Source of the DNA: Alcaligenaceae bacterium
GTDB lineage: Bacteria; Pseudomonadota; Gammaproteobacteria; Burkholderiales; Burkholderiaceae_B
Assembly (NCBI GenBank): GCA_029265335.1
Contig: JAJUJN010000073.1
Location: 1 to 8,660, forward strand
DNA length: 8,660 bases
Direction of reading: 5' to 3'
Shown one piece after another: positions 6,343-8,660 of the stretch. Positions within the stretch are counted from its first letter, which is position 1. Each line of letters begins with the position of its first letter. Both the position numbers and the translations under genes were made by a program. The notes under the pieces were generated by a model that saw only the letters and a program-made list of their open reading frames with translations, was not told the DNA's origin and ran no database searches.

Positions 6343-6822
6343 CTAGGTGACGTCGAACGCGGTGGTCTCCTTGATGGTTTTCAGCACAAAGCTGGAATGC
6401 ATATCTACCACCGCTGGGTGCTGCATGAGGGTGTCCATGGCGAAACGGGAGAAATGCGCCAGATCGCGCACCTGAATGCGCATGAGGTAATCCATGTCAC
6501 CCGTAGTGGCGTAGCAGGCAACCACCTCTGGCCAAAGCTCCACATGGCGCGCAAAATCTTCGATGGGACGGTGATCGCCGCCCGAATGCTTCTGCAAGCG
6601 CACCTCGATATAAGCGCTCAAGCCCAGCCCCACCTTGGCGGGGTCTACCAGCGCCACATATTGACGAATCACCCCCATGCGCTCCAGGCGTCGCACCCGC
6701 CGCAAACACGGGCTCGGCGTAAGCGCCACACGCTCGGCCAGCTCTTGATTGCTCAAGCGCCCATCGCGCTGCAACTCAGCCAGAATGCGGTGGTCGATCC
6801 GATCCAGCTCTATTTCTGACAT
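6343..6822 (-). CDS. Lrp/AsnC-family transcriptional regulator, divergent from hpd
   Basis: A 159-residue Lrp/AsnC-type regulator of typical length. The N-terminal winged helix-turn-helix covers about residues 5-55 (LDRIDHRILAELQRDGRLSNQELAERVALTPSPCLRRVRRLERMGVI). The C-terminal ligand-sensing RAM domain covers about 66-150, with the hallmark ATTGDMDYLMRI at 105-116. Such proteins assemble as dimers or octamers and usually respond to an amino acid. The start is supported by AGGAG with 6-base spacing (6829-6833, minus). It is transcribed away from hpd across a 149-base shared regulatory region, so control of hpd by an aromatic amino acid or keto-acid signal is a reasonable inference, as is autoregulation. 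It is less likely to be the global Lrp, because the sequence is not that of E. coli Lrp and the context is a single catabolic gene. Confidence 0.92.
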   Translation of the reverse strand: MSEIELDRIDHRILAELQRDGRLSNQELAERVALTPSPCLRRVRRLERMGVIRQYVALVDPAKVGLGLSAYIEVRLQKHSGGDHRPIEDFARHVELWPEVVACYATTGDMDYLMRIQVRDLAHFSRFAMDTLMQHPAVVDMHSSFVLKTIKETTAFDVT

Positions 6823-6971
6823 TTCATGCTCCTATCAATAGATTTATCCTGATTTTATTGCTTCAGCCATCGATTACGTAGCACTGTTCGCAATGTTTCA
6901 CCACGTGAAAACGCCTAAAATATTGATCTCTCGGCAACGGCCGTCATCCTGCACTCATCTGGAGACCCAAA
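6823..6971. promoter_or_regulatory. Divergent promoter region of the Lrp-type regulator and hpd
   Basis: Two dyads stand out. CAATA (6836-6840) and TATTG (6856-6860) flank an AT-rich 15-base spacer, the style of site Lrp/AsnC proteins bind. TTTCAC (6896-6901) and GTGAAA (6905-6910) form a perfect dyad with a 3-base centre. For hpd, a -10-like TAAAAT lies at 6916-6921 with no good -35, and the second dyad covers roughly the -35/spacer zone, which suggests an activated or regulated promoter. hpd has a GGAGA ribosome site at 6961-6965. On the minus strand another TAAAAT (6852-6857) could serve the regulator; it overlaps the first dyad, consistent with autoregulation. All assignments are by eye. 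Confidence 0.5.
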
Positions 6972-8105
6972 ATGCAGAACGTTGAAAAGTTCGAACCCTG
7001 GGACAACCCCATGGGCACCGCCGGTTTTGAGTTCGTGGAATATGCCGCGCCGGATCCCGCCGCGCTTGGCAAACTCTTCGAAAGCCTGGGCTTCAAGGCA
7101 ATTGCCCGTCACCGTCACAAGAACGTCACCCTCTATCGCCAGGGCGACATCAACTTCATCATCAACGCTGAGCCCGACTCCTTCGCTCAGCGCTTCGCAC
7201 GCCTGCACGGCCCGTCCATCTGCGCCATCGCCTTCCGTGTCGACGATGCCGCCAAAGCCTACAAACGCGCCATCGAACTCGGCGCCTGGGGCTACGACAG
7301 CGCCAGCGGCCCCATGGAGCTCAACATCCCGGCCATCAAGGGCATCGGCGACTCCCTGATTTATCTGGTTGACCGTTGGCAAGGCAAGAACCCCTCCGGT
7401 GGTATCGGCGACATCAGCATCTACGACGTCGACTTCGTCCCCCTCGATAACGCCAACGCGCGCGAAGACGTCCATCACCAAGGGGTGGGCCTGGTAGACC
7501 TCGACCACCTCACGCACAACGTCTATCGCGGTCGCATGGACGAATGGGCCGAGTTCTACGAGCGCCTCTTCAACTTCCGCGAAATTCGCTACTTCGACAT
7601 CGAAGGTCAGGTCACCGGCGTACGCTCCAAGGCCATGACCTCGCCCTGCGGCAAAATCCGCATCCCCATCAACGAAGAAGGCAACGAGGAACGCGGCCAG
7701 ATCCAGGAATACCTCGAGCTCTACGGCGGTGAAGGCATCCAGCACCTCGCGCTGGGCACCAACAACATCTACGACACCATCGAGCAACTACGCGCCCGGG
7801 GCGTCACCTTTCTCGACACCCCCGACACCTACTACGAGCTGCTCGACAAACGCCTCCCCAACCACGGCGAAGACGTCGACCGCCTCCGCAAGAACCGCAT
7901 CCTGCTCGACGGCGCACCCGGCGGCGGCCTGCTTTTGCAGATCTTCACTGAAACCGTCATTGGCCCCATCTTCTTCGAAATCATCCAGCGCAAAGGCAAC
8001 GAAGGCTTCGGCGAAGGCAACTTCAAAGCCCTCTTCGAATCCATCGAACTCGACCAAATGCGCCGCGGCGTACTAGCCAGCAAAGAAGAAGCACCCGCGA
8101 AATAA
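6972..8105 (+). CDS. hpd: 4-hydroxyphenylpyruvate dioxygenase
   Basis: HPPD converts 4-hydroxyphenylpyruvate to homogentisate using Fe(II) and O2, the second step of tyrosine breakdown, in the cytoplasm. The 377-residue product has the two-domain vicinal-oxygen-chelate fold: a degenerate N-terminal half (about 15-140) and a catalytic C-terminal half (about 170-355). The expected iron ligands are visible: His179 in LDHLTHNV, His258 in GIQHLAL and Glu336 in FFEIIQR. Substrate-pocket and C-terminal motifs SPCGKIRIPINE (224-235), QIQEYLE (243-249) and GFGEGNFKALFESIE (345-359) favour HPPD over hydroxymandelate synthase. The ATG has GGAGA six bases upstream. No homogentisate dioxygenase or other tyrosine-pathway gene follows within the window, so hpd appears monocistronic. 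Third positions are strongly C-biased, which creates long open shadow frames on the other strand. Confidence 0.97.
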   Translation: MQNVEKFEPWDNPMGTAGFEFVEYAAPDPAALGKLFESLGFKAIARHRHKNVTLYRQGDINFIINAEPDSFAQRFARLHGPSICAIAFRVDDAAKAYKRAIELGAWGYDSASGPMELNIPAIKGIGDSLIYLVDRWQGKNPSGGIGDISIYDVDFVPLDNANAREDVHHQGVGLVDLDHLTHNVYRGRMDEWAEFYERLFNFREIRYFDIEGQVTGVRSKAMTSPCGKIRIPINEEGNEERGQIQEYLELYGGEGIQHLALGTNNIYDTIEQLRARGVTFLDTPDTYYELLDKRLPNHGEDVDRLRKNRILLDGAPGGGLLLQIFTETVIGPIFFEIIQRKGNEGFGEGNFKALFESIELDQMRRGVLASKEEAPAK

Positions 8106-8169
8106 CCACGTAACAACGCGGAACCTGAGGCGACACGCCAAACAAGTCGCCCCAGCCAGCACCACCCCA

Positions 8170-8197
8170 ACGGGGCAGCCCTCCAGCGCTGCCCCGT
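8170..8197 (+). terminator. Probable rho-independent terminator of hpd
   Basis: A perfect 10-bp stem, ACGGGGCAGC (8170-8179) with GCTGCCCCGT (8188-8197), closes an 8-base loop CCTCCAGC. It lies 64 bases after the hpd stop. The following bases CGTGTTTGT are only moderately T-rich, so termination efficiency is uncertain, but the position and stem strength fit a terminator. Confidence 0.7.
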
Positions 8198-8660
8198 CGT
8201 GTTTGTAGAGCCTCGAACCCGAACGCCCCTCGCTCCGATCGCGGAACATCCGGCGGATGCTGTCCGAGCCCTGGAGCGCCACCGGTGAGCAAGGGCACGC
8301 TCACCCGCCGCCGCGAACGAAGCGCGAAGCAAGGGCAGTCTGAAGGACCGCCAGCCGGGCCGGCGCCATGAGGGCGCCGAAGCAACGCCTACGAAGTGAA
8401 GACCGAAAAGACATGCACGACGAAGCGGCCCCCACCAAGTGAGAGCCCCAGCAACGCGAGCGCAACTGGGCCGAAGTGAAGTGAGCCAGCTCGCGTTTGC
8501 ACGTTACAACTGACGATGAACAAGCACCTGTCGAGCCTGCAACAGGGAGACCGTCGCCACTCGAAGCGGTTTATCTCTCGGACCTAAGCGGGGCCACAGT
8601 GCCATCAATCAGCGGTGCACCCTCTATCTCACCTCATTCCTCCCTGGAGCCGCTTCGTCA
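8198..8660. other. Unassigned non-coding stretch with hairpins and short direct repeats
   Basis: No open frame here has both a ribosome site and recognisable protein content. Visible structure: stem GGTGAGC/GCTCACC (8284-8290, 8299-8305), stem CGGCGCC/GGCGCCG (8361-8367, 8373-8379), dyad CATCCG-G-CGGATG (about 8249-8261), direct repeat AGCAAGGGCA (8288-8297 and 8328-8337, exactly 40 bases apart) and CGAAGTGAAG (8392-8401 and 8472-8481, exactly 80 bases apart). CGAAG occurs seven times on the plus strand between 8318 and 8566. It could be a structured RNA, a decayed gene or element, or a repetitive intergenic element; I cannot decide from one copy. Confidence 0.4.

Noticed and set aside
6915..7787. 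290-residue open frame antisense to hpd
   Set aside because: Composition (Val, Ala, Glu, Asp, Gly runs) is what the C-biased third positions of hpd give on the opposite strand; no ribosome site or family motifs, and hpd is unmistakable.
8205..8224. GGTTCGA motif on the minus strand suggesting a tRNA T-arm
   Set aside because: No matching acceptor stem, D-arm or anticodon arm could be found around it.
8023..8385. Minus-strand frames downstream of hpd (8023-8385, 8073-8282)
   Set aside because: They run back over the hpd coding end and the terminator hairpin, are Arg/Gly/Ser-rich, and show no motifs.
8369..8443. Mini-frame starting MRAPKQRL (24 codons) and a similar one near 8516
   Set aside because: No ribosome site; the first begins inside a hairpin loop. 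Too short to support.

Overview
The window looks like a chromosomal segment of a Burkholderiales betaproteobacterium, most likely Alcaligenaceae (Bordetella/Pusillimonas-like). This rests on the G+C-rich coding sequence, the gene order and the protein flavour. No database search was possible, so the taxon is an inference.

About three quarters of the window (1-6252) is a compact minus-strand cell-envelope cluster. In transcription order it reads mlaF - mlaE - mlaD - mlaA - mlaC - YadG-like ABC ATPase - YadH-like ABC permease - ibaG (BolA family) - murA (cut by the window's left edge). Genes are tightly packed: mlaF/mlaE, mlaD/mlaA and ATPase/permease each overlap as ATGA, and the permease and ibaG are 4 bases apart. 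The Mla proteins form the system that keeps the outer membrane asymmetric. MlaA sits in the outer membrane, MlaC carries phospholipid through the periplasm, and MlaFED is the inner-membrane ABC complex. The YadGH-like pair is an uncharacterised ABC-2 exporter. IbaG is a BolA-type protein linked to Fe-S/glutaredoxin biology, and MurA makes the first committed peptidoglycan precursor. The layout resembles E. coli mlaFEDCB-ibaG-murA, with two differences. mlaA is inside the operon, and the STAS subunit gene mlaB is absent where it would be expected, with the exporter genes following mlaC instead.

To the right lies an aromatic amino-acid catabolism module: an Lrp/AsnC-family regulator (minus, 6343-6822) and a divergent 4-hydroxyphenylpyruvate dioxygenase gene hpd (plus, 6972-8105). 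They share a 149-base, partly AT-rich intergenic region with two inverted repeats that are candidate operators.

The last 555 bases (8106-8660) hold no convincing gene. They begin with a strong 10-bp-stem hairpin, probably the hpd terminator. Beyond it is a stretch with several perfect small hairpins, two 10-bp direct repeats and a strongly over-represented CGAAG word, which I cannot assign.

The points most worth a second look are the missing mlaB, the Asp-rich tandem-repeat tail on MlaA, the exporter pair inside the envelope operon, the hpd/regulator operator region and the unexplained repeat-rich tail. I see no clear evidence of a wholly new system.
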